Source: Rhodospirillales bacterium
Lineage (GTDB): Bacteria > Pseudomonadota > Alphaproteobacteria > Rhodospirillales > Defluviicoccaceae
Assembly (NCBI GenBank): GCA_016710335.1
Contig: JADJXQ010000004.1
Location: 1-64,000, forward strand
Direction of reading: 5' to 3'
Length of the DNA: 64,000 bases
Within the stretch, counting starts at the first letter, position 1. The number at the start of each line of letters is the position of its first letter. The notes beneath the pieces are model-generated. The model saw nothing but the letters and a program-made list of their open reading frames with translations, did no database searches and was not told the DNA's origin. A program made the translations under genes and the position numbers. Shown here in pieces: positions 56,684-64,000 of this stretch.

Positions 56684-59360
56684 CTAAAGTTGGCGCTCAA
56701 CTTTCTGCAGCTCAAAGCATTCAATGATGTCGCCGGTCTGGATGTCCTGATAGGCTGCAAGGGCAACGCCGCAGTCGTACCCCTCGCGGACCTCCCGCAC
56801 GTCGTCCTTGAAGCGCTTAAGCTGTGAAAGATCGCCCTCGTGGATGACCACGTTGTCCCGCAGAAGGCGCACTTTCGCGCCGCGGCGGATGTTGCCCTCG
56901 GTCACCATGCAGCCCGCCACCTTGCCGACCTTGGTGATGTTGAAGACGGTTCGAATTTCTGCGTAGCCGATGATGTTTTCGCGGATCTGCGGCGCCAGAA
57001 GGCCGGACATCATCCCCTTAAGGTCATCGACGAGGTTGTAGATGACCGAGTAGTAACGGATATCCACGCCGTCGCGCTTGGCCAACTCGCGCGCCTGAGG
57101 ATTGGCGCGAACGTTGAAGCCGACGACCAGCGCCTTCGAGGCGCCAGCCAAGGTGACGTCCGATTCGTTGATGCCACCGACCCCGGAATGCAAGACCTGG
57201 GCCTTGACTTCGTCCGTGCCGAGCTTCTCGAGCGCGCCGACGATGGCCTCTGCCGAGCCGTGCACGTCTGCCTTGATCACTACCGGCAGCGAATTCTCGC
57301 CGCCCTCGCGGATGCGATCGAACATCTGCTCGAGGGTGCTCTGACCGGCGGCGACCGTTTTGGCGTCGCGCTCCTTACGGCGGCGGAAATCTCCTACTTC
57401 ACGAGCGCGGGCCTCGGTGTCGACGACGGCGACTTCATCACCCGCCGCGGGCGTGCCATTGAGCCCGAGAATTTCTGCCGGCGTTCCAGGGCCGGCCTCC
57501 GTGAGCGCAACGCCGGCGGCATCGTACATCCCGCGCACCCGTCCCCATTCGGCGCCGGCGACGAAGATGTCGCCGATGCGCAGAGTCCCACGCTGGACGA
57601 GCACTGTGGCGACGGAGCCGCGCCCGCGTTCCACCTTCGCTTCGATCACCACCCCTTCGGCCGAGCGATCCGGGTTGGATTTCAGGTCGAGGAACTCCGA
57701 CAGGAGAAGAATGTTTTCGACCACCTTGTCGACATTGGCGCCTGTCTTGGCGGAAACCTCGATAGACAAAGTTTCGCCACCGGTTTCTTCGACCTGAACG
57801 TCGTGCTGCAGCAACTCCATCCGGATCCGCTGAGGATCGGAGTCGGGGCGATCGATCTTGTTGATGGCCACGATCATCGGCACGCCCGCCGCCTTGGCGT
57901 GACGGATGGCCTCGATGGTCTGCGGCATGACGCCGTCGTCGGCCGCGACGACGAGAACGACGATGTCGGTGACGTTGGCGCCGCGGGCGCGCATCTGGGT
58001 GAACGCAGCGTGACCCGGCGTGTCGATGAAGGTGATCCTGGCGCCGTTGGCGGTGGTGATCTGGTACGCCCCGATGTGCTGGGTAATGCCGCCGGCTTCA
58101 TGGGCAGCGACGTCGGTCCTGCGAAGCACATCAAGAAGAGAGGTTTTGCCGTGGTCGACGTGGCCCATGATGGTCACCACCGGCGGCCGCGGCTGCAGGT
58201 TCTCCTTTACGTCTTCTTCACCTTTAAGGCCGATTTCCACATCGGCCTCGCTGACCCGCTTGACCTTGTGACCGAACTCGGAGGCGATGAGTTCGGCGGT
58301 GTCGGCGTCGATCGACTGGTTGAGGTTGGCCATCACCCCGATGTTCATTAGGGCCTTGATGACGTCGCTGCTGCGCTCCGCCATGCGGTTCGACAGTTCC
58401 TGGACGGTAATGACTTCGGGGATAACCACGTCGCGAATCACCTTGCCTGTTTCGCCCGGGCCGGCCTGCAGATGCTTGAGGCGTTCCTTCTCGCGTGCAC
58501 GCCGCACGGCCGCCAAGCTGCGTCCACGCTCGCCGCGATCCTGATCGTCGAGGGCGTCGGTCACCGTCAGCCTGCCGACGCGACGTTTGGGCTCGCCCCG
58601 GCGCGGCGCGGTCAGCGGCTTGCGGATATCAGGTCGCACCGGCCGCTTGGCACGGGCCGAGGAATCCTCGTCCCGCTCCGCGGTTTCCCTCTCCGCCGGC
58701 TTGGCGGCTGGTTTCTTTGCCGCCAGTGCGGTCCGCGGGGCGTCCGGCTGGTCGTGCCGCCGGTCACGGCGCGCTTCCACCGGCATGTCGGCAGGTCGCT
58801 CGTCAGGCGGCTGTTCGTCCGGCCCCCCCCCCGGCTGGATGTCTTCGGCGATCTCGGGTTCTGCCGACAGCGCTGGCGATGCAGTCTCTTCGGCCGTCTC
58901 GCCCGCCTCGGCCTCAACCGGCGTAGTCTCGAGATCCGGCTCGCCGGAAACTGGCTCGGCGGGCGCCTCGTCCAGTGCCAAGTCCTGATCAAGGACCACC
59001 GGCTCAAGATCCTCTATCGCCTGCAGCGCGGCCAAGTCCTCCGTGCGCCTTGCCCCCTGCAGAGCCCGCGCGCGCTGTGCCTTTTCCCCCTCCGTGAGCC
59101 CGACGGCGGATCGATCCCGCAACGCCGTCTCGGCGGCGGCAGCGCGCTGCTCGGCCTCCGCAGCGACCTTAGAGAGCCGGCCGCGGGGCATCAGTGGCAT
59201 AAGTGCGCTTCTTCCGCACCTCCACCCGAACGAGCTTGGACCGGCCATGGGCGAAGCTCTGACGCACCTGTCCCGTCTCGACCGTCTTCTTCAATTCAAG
59301 CTTGCGCGGGCGGCTAAGTTTGCCCTCGCTGCCGTCGTCGTTGCCGGTGGTGTCAGTCAT
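56684..59360 (-). CDS. infB: translation initiation factor IF-2, one frame break near the N-terminus
   Basis: GTPase that brings initiator tRNA to the 30S subunit. The N-terminus is encoded from the ATG at 59360: KLSRPRKLELKKTVETGQVR and SFAHGRSKLVRVEVRKKRT, the standard alphaproteobacterial IF-2 N-terminus. That frame stops at about 59191, and the next frame continues KVAAEAEQRAAAAE through to 56684. The body has an acidic/basic linker, G1 GHVDHGKTS, G3 DTPGHAAF, G4 NKID, and the C-terminal IF2 domains with SGLLAPQIRENIIGYAEIRTVFNITK. One base too many near CTCTAAGG (about 59190) would explain the break. Confidence 0.93.
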
Positions 59361-59365
59361 CGCAC

Positions 59366-60043
59366 CTACGTCTGTAACAGAACGCCATTGCCTCTCGACG
59401 CGGTTTCCCGCGCAGCTTCCTGAACGTCAGCCGTCCGGCGAATGCCGGCAAGCCGCAGTCCCTCGCGCCGTATGCACCTTGCGAAACCGCCAGGAGCTAT
59501 AACGACATAAACCGAACGCTCACGGCCGGCCACGCCTCCCAGTTCCGAGGCCGTCAACGGCACAACCAGCGGCTCGGCGTCGGTGAACGCACGCCCCTTG
59601 GCCCGCGCATTGGCCGATGCATCCGCCGCTATAAGCAGCAAACCAGTTCGCCCAGACCTGAACCAGTCCCGCGCCTTCTCAAAGCCGAACGCCGCTTGCC
59701 CGGCGCGTCGTGCCAACCCGATCATGTTGAGGCAGTGTCGGATCAAGCGAGCCTCGACCTGCTCGACAAGCTCGCGTGGAACGATGACGCCGGCCCGCGC
59801 CGCCTTGGCGAATACATTTTTCGCGCACGCCTTCATAAGTGTTTCCCGATCCGCACTCAACCAAATTCCCCGTCCGGGCAGGCGCTGTTCGATGTCGACG
59901 ACCAGCCGGTGCTCCGGATCGACCACAAACCGCAACAGCGCGTCCCTTTCCGTCACCGCACCGGTGACGATGCAGCGACGCCGAGGCGAAGTCACATCCT
60001 CAAAATCGTCCCTGGCCTCGGATCGAAGATCAGCGGCCAACAT
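59366..60043 (-). CDS. YlxR/DUF448 RNA-binding protein with L7Ae-like domain
   Basis: RNA-associated protein of 225 residues, between nusA and infB as is typical. The N-terminal DUF448 part includes RRRCIVTGAVTERDALLRFVVDPE and LPGRGIWLSADRETL. The C-terminal half (about residues 105-205) resembles an L7Ae-type fold (CLNMIGLARRAGQAAFGFEKARDW, LLLIAADASANARAKG). The ATG at 60043 overlaps the nusA stop by 14 bases. YlxR relatives modulate RNase P in some bacteria; whether that applies here is unknown. Confidence 0.9.
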   Translation of the reverse strand: MLAADLRSEARDDFEDVTSPRRRCIVTGAVTERDALLRFVVDPEHRLVVDIEQRLPGRGIWLSADRETLMKACAKNVFAKAARAGVIVPRELVEQVEARLIRHCLNMIGLARRAGQAAFGFEKARDWFRSGRTGLLLIAADASANARAKGRAFTDAEPLVVPLTASELGGVAGRERSVYVVIAPGGFARCIRREGLRLAGIRRTADVQEAARETASRGNGVLLQT

Positions 60044-61631
60044 CGCCGGTCTCAATTCCCGAAGCCGCCGGCGCTTCTGATGCTGTCTGCTCGGCATCAG
60101 CGGCGTCGGCCTCATCCACGAACCAGTGGGCGCGTGCCGCCATGATGATTTCGTTGGCCTGATCTGAAGTCAGCGTCCCTTTGGGCGCGATCTCGAGCAA
60201 CTCGTCACCGGCGAGATCCGCCAAATCATCGAGCGTCTTGACGCCGTTCTCGCCGAGCGCCGCCAACACCGCCGGCTTGAGACCCTCCACCTGCGCCAAC
60301 TCGTCCGACACGCCCAATTCGTTGCGCCGCTGCTCGAAGGCTTCATCGCGCTCGGCAAGATAAACGCGGGCACGTTCACGCAGCTCCTCAGCGACATCTT
60401 CATCGAAGCCCTCAATGTCGGCCAGATCGTCAACCGGCACGAAGGCGACCTCTTCCACAGACGTGAAGCCTTCGGTCACTAGGAGATGGGCGATGACGTC
60501 ATCGACGTTCAGCGCGTCAATGAAGGTCTGCGAGCGCGCGTGGAACTCCTCGTTGCGGCGTTGCGATTCCTCGTCTTCGGTAAGGATGTCAATGTTCCAC
60601 CCTGTAAGTTGGGTCGCCAAACGCACGTTCTGGCCGCGGCGACCGATGGCGAGGCTCAACTGATCATCGGGAACCACCACCTCGATGCGGCCCGCTTCCT
60701 CGTCGAGGACGACCTTGGCCACCTCCGCCGGCGCCAGTGCATTGACCACGAATGTCGCCGGGTCGGAAGACCATTGAATGATGTCGATCTTTTCGCCTTG
60801 AAGTTCGCCGACCACGGCCTGAACGCGCGAGCCGCGCATGCCGATGCAGGGCCCGACGGGGTCGATGCTGCTGTCGTGGGACATCACCGCGATCTTCGCG
60901 CGCGAGCCCGGATCCCGCGCCACCGCCTTGATCTCTATGATGTTTTCGTAGATTTCCGGTACCTCCTGAGCGAACAGTTTCGACATGAACATGGGATGGG
61001 TGCGCGTCAGAAAGACCTGCGGGCCGCGCGGCTCGTCGCGCACGTCGAGAATGTAGGCGCGCACCCGATCGCCGAGGTTGAAGTGTTCGCGCGGGATGAT
61101 TTCTTCGCGCCGCAGCACCGCCTCGACGCGGCCGAGGTCGACGACGACGGTCCCGAACTCCACCCGCTTCACCAGCCCGTTGACGATGTCGCCGATCCGG
61201 TCCTTGTACTCGTCGAACTGGCGCTTGCGTTCGGCGTCGCGGACCTTCTGGACGATGACCTGCTTGGCCGACTGGGCGGCGATGCGGCCGAAATCGATCG
61301 GCGGCAGCGGATCCACGAGGAACTCGCCGACCTCGGCGTCCGGCTTCTTGCGGCGGGCCTGCTGAACGGTCAGCTCCGTCGCCTCATTCTCGATCACTTC
61401 AACCACTTCGAGGTAGCGCGCCAGCGTGATCTCGCCGCTCGAGCGATCGATGTGCGCCCGGATGTCGTGCTCGTGCCCGTACTTGGAGCGGCCGGCCTTT
61501 TGAATCGCCTGCTCCATCGCATCGAGGACCTCGTCGCGGTCGATGTTCTTGTCGCGGGCGACCGTGTCCGCCACCTGAAGAAGTTCCGGCCGTGCGTGAA
61601 CGGCCGCCGTATCCGCCATCGTAGGTGTCAT
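60030..61631 (-). CDS. nusA: transcription termination/antitermination factor NusA
   Basis: RNA-polymerase-binding factor of 533 residues. NusA N-domain at about 12-140 (VARDKNIDRDEVLDAMEQAIQKAGRSKYG), S1 (RIGDIVNGLVKRVEFGTVVVDLG), two KH domains (ARDPGSRAKIAVMSHDSSIDPVGPCIGMRGSRVQAVVGEL and VVVPDDQLSLAIGRRGQNVRLATQLTGW), then alphaproteobacterial acidic repeats of the HhH type (HLLVTEGFTSVEEVAFV, LADIEGFDEDVAEELR, GENGVKTLDDLADLAGDEL). Overlaps rimP by ATGA. Confidence 0.96.
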   Translation of the reverse strand: MTPTMADTAAVHARPELLQVADTVARDKNIDRDEVLDAMEQAIQKAGRSKYGHEHDIRAHIDRSSGEITLARYLEVVEVIENEATELTVQQARRKKPDAEVGEFLVDPLPPIDFGRIAAQSAKQVIVQKVRDAERKRQFDEYKDRIGDIVNGLVKRVEFGTVVVDLGRVEAVLRREEIIPREHFNLGDRVRAYILDVRDEPRGPQVFLTRTHPMFMSKLFAQEVPEIYENIIEIKAVARDPGSRAKIAVMSHDSSIDPVGPCIGMRGSRVQAVVGELQGEKIDIIQWSSDPATFVVNALAPAEVAKVVLDEEAGRIEVVVPDDQLSLAIGRRGQNVRLATQLTGWNIDILTEDEESQRRNEEFHARSQTFIDALNVDDVIAHLLVTEGFTSVEEVAFVPVDDLADIEGFDEDVAEELRERARVYLAERDEAFEQRRNELGVSDELAQVEGLKPAVLAALGENGVKTLDDLADLAGDELLEIAPKGTLTSDQANEIIMAARAHWFVDEADAADAEQTASEAPAASGIETGDVGR

Positions 61632-62170
61632 TGTCCGTTTCTACTACCCAGTGATCTATTCAATGGCCCACTCGCGTCCTTGTCGTGGGCCGCGATTAAA
61701 TCGTCCGTCAGGACGAGCTTGGCCCGCAGAATGTCAGTGACCGGCAGGCCCACGTCTTCTTCCGATTCAAGGCGAAGCCGGACCTGTCCGTCTTTCACCC
61801 CGACGATCCGCCCGGTAAACCGCCGACGCCCATCCAGCGGACGCCCCAGTTCGACACGCGCCGCAAATCCGGCGAACCGTTCGAAATCATCGGCCCGAAC
61901 CAGCGGCCGATCAATGCCGGGAGAACTGACTTCCAGCGTGTAGGCGCCGGGTATCGGATCTTCGACATCCAAGATCGCCGACAACGCCCGGCTCACCTCC
62001 GCGCAGTCGTCAACCACGATGGCGCGACGGTCGCTCCGCTCGATCATCACCTGCAACCGCTTACGCTGCTGGCCGGAAAGCTGGATGCGCACGACGTTGT
62101 AGCCCATGGCGGCCAACGCCGGAGCGACCAAGGCTTCAATGTTGCCCAAGGCGGACATCTCGGAGGCCAT
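61628..62170 (-). CDS. rimP: ribosome maturation factor RimP
   Basis: Assembly factor for the 30S subunit, 180 residues. The N-terminal domain opens IEALVAPALAAMGYNVVRIQLSGQQRKRLQVMIER and continues DDCAEVSRALSAILDVEDPIPGAYTLEVSSPGIDRPLVRADDF, the family hallmark. The C-terminal SH3-like domain ends SEEDVGLPVTDILRAKLVLTDDLI. It is the first gene of the long minus-strand operon; its promoter is in the interval after the trmB terminator. Confidence 0.95.
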   Translation of the reverse strand: MASEMSALGNIEALVAPALAAMGYNVVRIQLSGQQRKRLQVMIERSDRRAIVVDDCAEVSRALSAILDVEDPIPGAYTLEVSSPGIDRPLVRADDFERFAGFAARVELGRPLDGRRRFTGRIVGVKDGQVRLRLESEEDVGLPVTDILRAKLVLTDDLIAAHDKDASGPLNRSLGSRNGQ

Positions 62171-62238
62171 GTCCTGCGGACATTCTGGAAACCTTGTACT
62201 CAGTTTGCACGATTGCCGTCGTCATCCCACCATAACGC

Positions 62239-62262
62239 AAAAAGGCGGGCCACTGGCCCGCC
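62239..62262 (-). terminator. rho-independent terminator after trmB
   Basis: On the minus strand, GGCGGGCC and GGCCCGCC pair around an AGT loop and are followed directly by TTTTT. It lies about 80 bases after trmB and separates the metK-trmB message from the rimP operon. Confidence 0.88.
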
Positions 62263-62341
62263 CCATCAAACCCCATCCGCGAAGAGGCCCAACGAGACCG
62301 AGTCGGCTGCGACTCACCAATGGTACTATAGGCATGGCGCG

Positions 62342-63127
62342 TTATGGCACAAGCAGTTTGCCCCGCTGCACGCCATATTCGCGCCTTGGACAGCGCTCGA
62401 AGCGGAGATAGGCGCATTTTCCGCCGGCTGCCAGCGCTTTGCTTTCGTAGCGGGTGGGTATCCAGTCTTGGGGTCTCCTCCGCCAGTCATCCGGCCGACG
62501 TGCCAGCCACCGAAAAGCGCGGTGGCGGGTCGCGTGCTGCAGGGTCCAGGCGACCGACCCCATGTGGTCGCTGGCGACCCAGATCTGACCGCCATCGGCG
62601 AGGATGTTGGCCAGCTTGTCCAGTGTTTCGGGCGACAGGAAGCGGCGCCTGTGGTGCCTCTTCTTGGGCCATGGATCGGAGAACAACAGGAAGATGCGCT
62701 CGACGCTGGCTTCCGCCAAGCGGGGGAGCAAGAGCCTAGCGTCGTCGTCGAAGATGCGAACGTTGTGGAGATCGGCTTCGGCGACGCGTGCGAGCAGGTT
62801 GGCGACACCGTTGACGAACGGCTCGCAGCCGATGAAGCCGATGTCCGGGGACGCAGCTGCGCGATGGAACAGGTGCTCGCCGCAACCAAACCCGATCTCC
62901 AGCCAGACCGGGGCGGTCGGCCGATCGAACGCCGTCCGCGGATCGAGAGCCACGCCATCGTCAGAAATCGGTACCCGCAGACGAGGCAGCAATGATCGGA
63001 CCAGGTCTTGGCGGCCGGCTCTCAGCTTGCGTCCGTGACGCCGACCGTGAAAGCGGGGCGCGACCGCCGGGATGTGGCGATTCACTTTTTCCTGATCGTC
63101 GCGCGTGCCGCCGTGGTGCTGCGTCAC
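62342..63127 (-). CDS. trmB: tRNA (guanine-N7)-methyltransferase
   Basis: SAM-dependent enzyme that methylates G46 of tRNAs, 261 residues. The GTG at 63127 overlaps the metK stop codon as GTGA, which decides the start. The N-terminus is basic. The SAM site is VWLEIGFGCGEHLFHRAA, followed by FIGCEPFVNGVANLLARV. The TrmB-specific SDPWPKKRHHRRRFLSP block and GGQIWVASDH follow. It is translationally coupled to metK. Confidence 0.95.
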   Translation of the reverse strand: MTQHHGGTRDDQEKVNRHIPAVAPRFHGRRHGRKLRAGRQDLVRSLLPRLRVPISDDGVALDPRTAFDRPTAPVWLEIGFGCGEHLFHRAAASPDIGFIGCEPFVNGVANLLARVAEADLHNVRIFDDDARLLLPRLAEASVERIFLLFSDPWPKKRHHRRRFLSPETLDKLANILADGGQIWVASDHMGSVAWTLQHATRHRAFRWLARRPDDWRRRPQDWIPTRYESKALAAGGKCAYLRFERCPRREYGVQRGKLLVP

Positions 63128-64000
63128 AGGGCTCCGAACGCGGTTCGGAGAGCGCCGACGAGATCGGTGCGCTCCCACGAGAAACCGCCGTCGCTCTCCG
63201 GCTCACGTCCGAAATGGCCGTAGGCCGCAGTCCGCGCGTAGATCGGCAGATTCAGGTTGAGGTGCTTGCGCATGCCCCGCGGCGACAGGTCCATCAACTC
63301 CTGCAGCACCACGGCAAGCCTGTTCTCCTCGACCTGGCCGGTGTCGTGGAGATTGACGTAAACTGACAGCGGGTGCGAGACGCCGATGGCGTATGACAGC
63401 TGGATGGTGCAGCGATCGGCCATCCCGGCGGCGACCACGTTCTTGGCGAGATAGCGAGCCGCATACGCGGCGGAGCGGTCGACCTTGGTTGGATCCTTGC
63501 CGGAAAAGGCGCCGCCGCCATGAGGCGCAGCGCCGCCATAGGTGTCGACGATGATCTTGCGGCCGGTGACGCCGGCGTCGCCGTCGGGCCCGCCGATCAC
63601 AAAGCGCCCAGTCGGGTTGACGTAGAACTGATCCTCAGGGCACATCCAACCGTCCGGCAACACCTCGACCACATACGGCCGCACGATTTCCCGGACGTCG
63701 TCCACCGAAATCTGATGGGCGTGCTGAGTGGAGACGACGATGGCGCTGGCGCCGACCGGCTTTCCGTCGACGTAGCGGAGGCTAACCTGGCTCTTGGCGT
63801 CGGGGCCGAGCATCGGCTCCTTTCCGGCGTGGCGGGCGCAGGCAAGCGCGCGCAGCATCGCGTGGGCGTAGAAAATCGGCGCCGGCATCAGCACCTCGGT
63901 CTCGCGGCAGGCATAGCCGAACATGATGCCCTGGTCTCCGGCGCCTTCATCCTTGTTACCGGTGGCATCGACGCCGAGGGCGATGTCAGCGGACTGCGAA
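63124..64000 (-). CDS. metK: S-adenosylmethionine synthetase, C-terminal part (cut by window edge)
   Basis: Makes SAM from methionine and ATP. About 292 residues are visible; the N-terminus lies beyond 64000. Signature blocks are GAGDQGIMFGYA (ATP-binding), FVIGGPDGDAGVTGRKIIVDTYGG, GGGAFSGKDPTKVDRSAAYAARYLAKN and AYGHFGREPESD. The frame runs open to the window end. The pairing with trmB is common in Alphaproteobacteria. Confidence 0.96.
   Translation of the reverse strand, partial: SQSADIALGVDATGNKDEGAGDQGIMFGYACRETEVLMPAPIFYAHAMLRALACARHAGKEPMLGPDAKSQVSLRYVDGKPVGASAIVVSTQHAHQISVDDVREIVRPYVVEVLPDGWMCPEDQFYVNPTGRFVIGGPDGDAGVTGRKIIVDTYGGAAPHGGGAFSGKDPTKVDRSAAYAARYLAKNVVAAGMADRCTIQLSYAIGVSHPLSVYVNLHDTGQVEENRLAVVLQELMDLSPRGMRKHLNLNLPIYARTAAYGHFGREPESDGGFSWERTDLVGALRTAFGAL

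Noticed and set aside
56840..58351. A 503-codon open frame on the plus strand, and other long plus-strand frames at 32043-33857 (604 codons), 13293-14726 (477) and 60486-61943 (485)
   Set aside because: All lie wholly opposite well-identified genes (infB, metH, acyl-CoA synthetase, nusA). High GC keeps antisense frames open, and their translations are rich in His/Arg/Asp runs without family motifs.
59180..59200. Programmed +1 frameshift in infB like that in prfB
   Set aside because: prfB uses CTT-TGA-C with an upstream Shine-Dalgarno-like stimulator. Here the site is CTC-TAA-G, the Leu tRNA could not re-pair well on TCT, and no stimulator is evident. A sequence error is simpler.

Overview
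The window is about 64 kb of GC-rich chromosome with long stretches of co-directional, tightly packed genes. Several signs point to an alphaproteobacterium, probably in or near the Rhodospirillales: the gene order metK-trmB / rimP-nusA-ylxR-infB-rbfA-truB-rpsO-pnp, an Irr-type Fur protein, a methionine synthase split into two overlapping genes, a VPLPA-CTERM exported protein, and a cluster of DUF3501, CCG-type Fe-S protein and rubrerythrin. This placement is inference from gene content; there is no rRNA in the window. I found no tRNA, rRNA or CRISPR array.

Layout. 1-970: trpF (cut by the window edge) and pyrF on the minus strand. 1150-5700: a divergent patatin-like protein, a LuxR-type regulator broken by three frame changes, and an EAL-domain c-di-GMP phosphodiesterase. 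6010-14910 (minus): a Liv-type ABC importer (ATPases, permeases, binding protein) flanked by two CoA ligases, one long-chain acyl type and one PaaK-like, ending at a clear terminator. 15261-18976 (minus): an OmpR-type two-component pair and a Do-like periplasmic protease. 19435-27109 (plus): a surface-polysaccharide island with a flippase, three glycosyltransferases, a two-enzyme fusion (Gfo/Idh/MocA oxidoreductase joined to an SDR epimerase) and an AT-richer sulfotransferase. 27222-29770 (minus): a LuxI-type acyl-homoserine-lactone synthase followed by two overlapping genes for lectin-like or beta-sandwich proteins. 30204-35697: a TauE/SafE permease convergent with the metF-metH operon. 36079-37619: mlaA-mlaC. 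37681-42806: a CBS/DUF294 nucleotidyltransferase-like protein divergent from a sodium:solute symporter, a small membrane protein and a TPR protein. 42812-46047: transposase debris, a VPLPA-CTERM protein, an EF-hand lipoprotein and a Pro/Ala-rich exported protein. 46173-52478: a 2-hydroxyacid dehydrogenase, an SH3 protein, and an iron/oxidative-stress group (DUF3501, Fe-S protein, rubrerythrin, Irr, a nitronate monooxygenase-like enzyme). 52732-64000 (minus): the translation and transcription-factor operon, then trmB and metK.

Two themes stand out. First, the polysaccharide island lies beside a quorum-signal synthase whose apparent downstream genes encode extracellular-type carbohydrate-binding folds, which suggests density-regulated handling of a possibly sulfated surface glycan. 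Second, single-base frame breaks occur in a regulator, in livM and in the essential infB gene. Because infB cannot easily be lost, at least some of these breaks are probably sequence errors, and the apparent pseudogenes should be read with that in mind.
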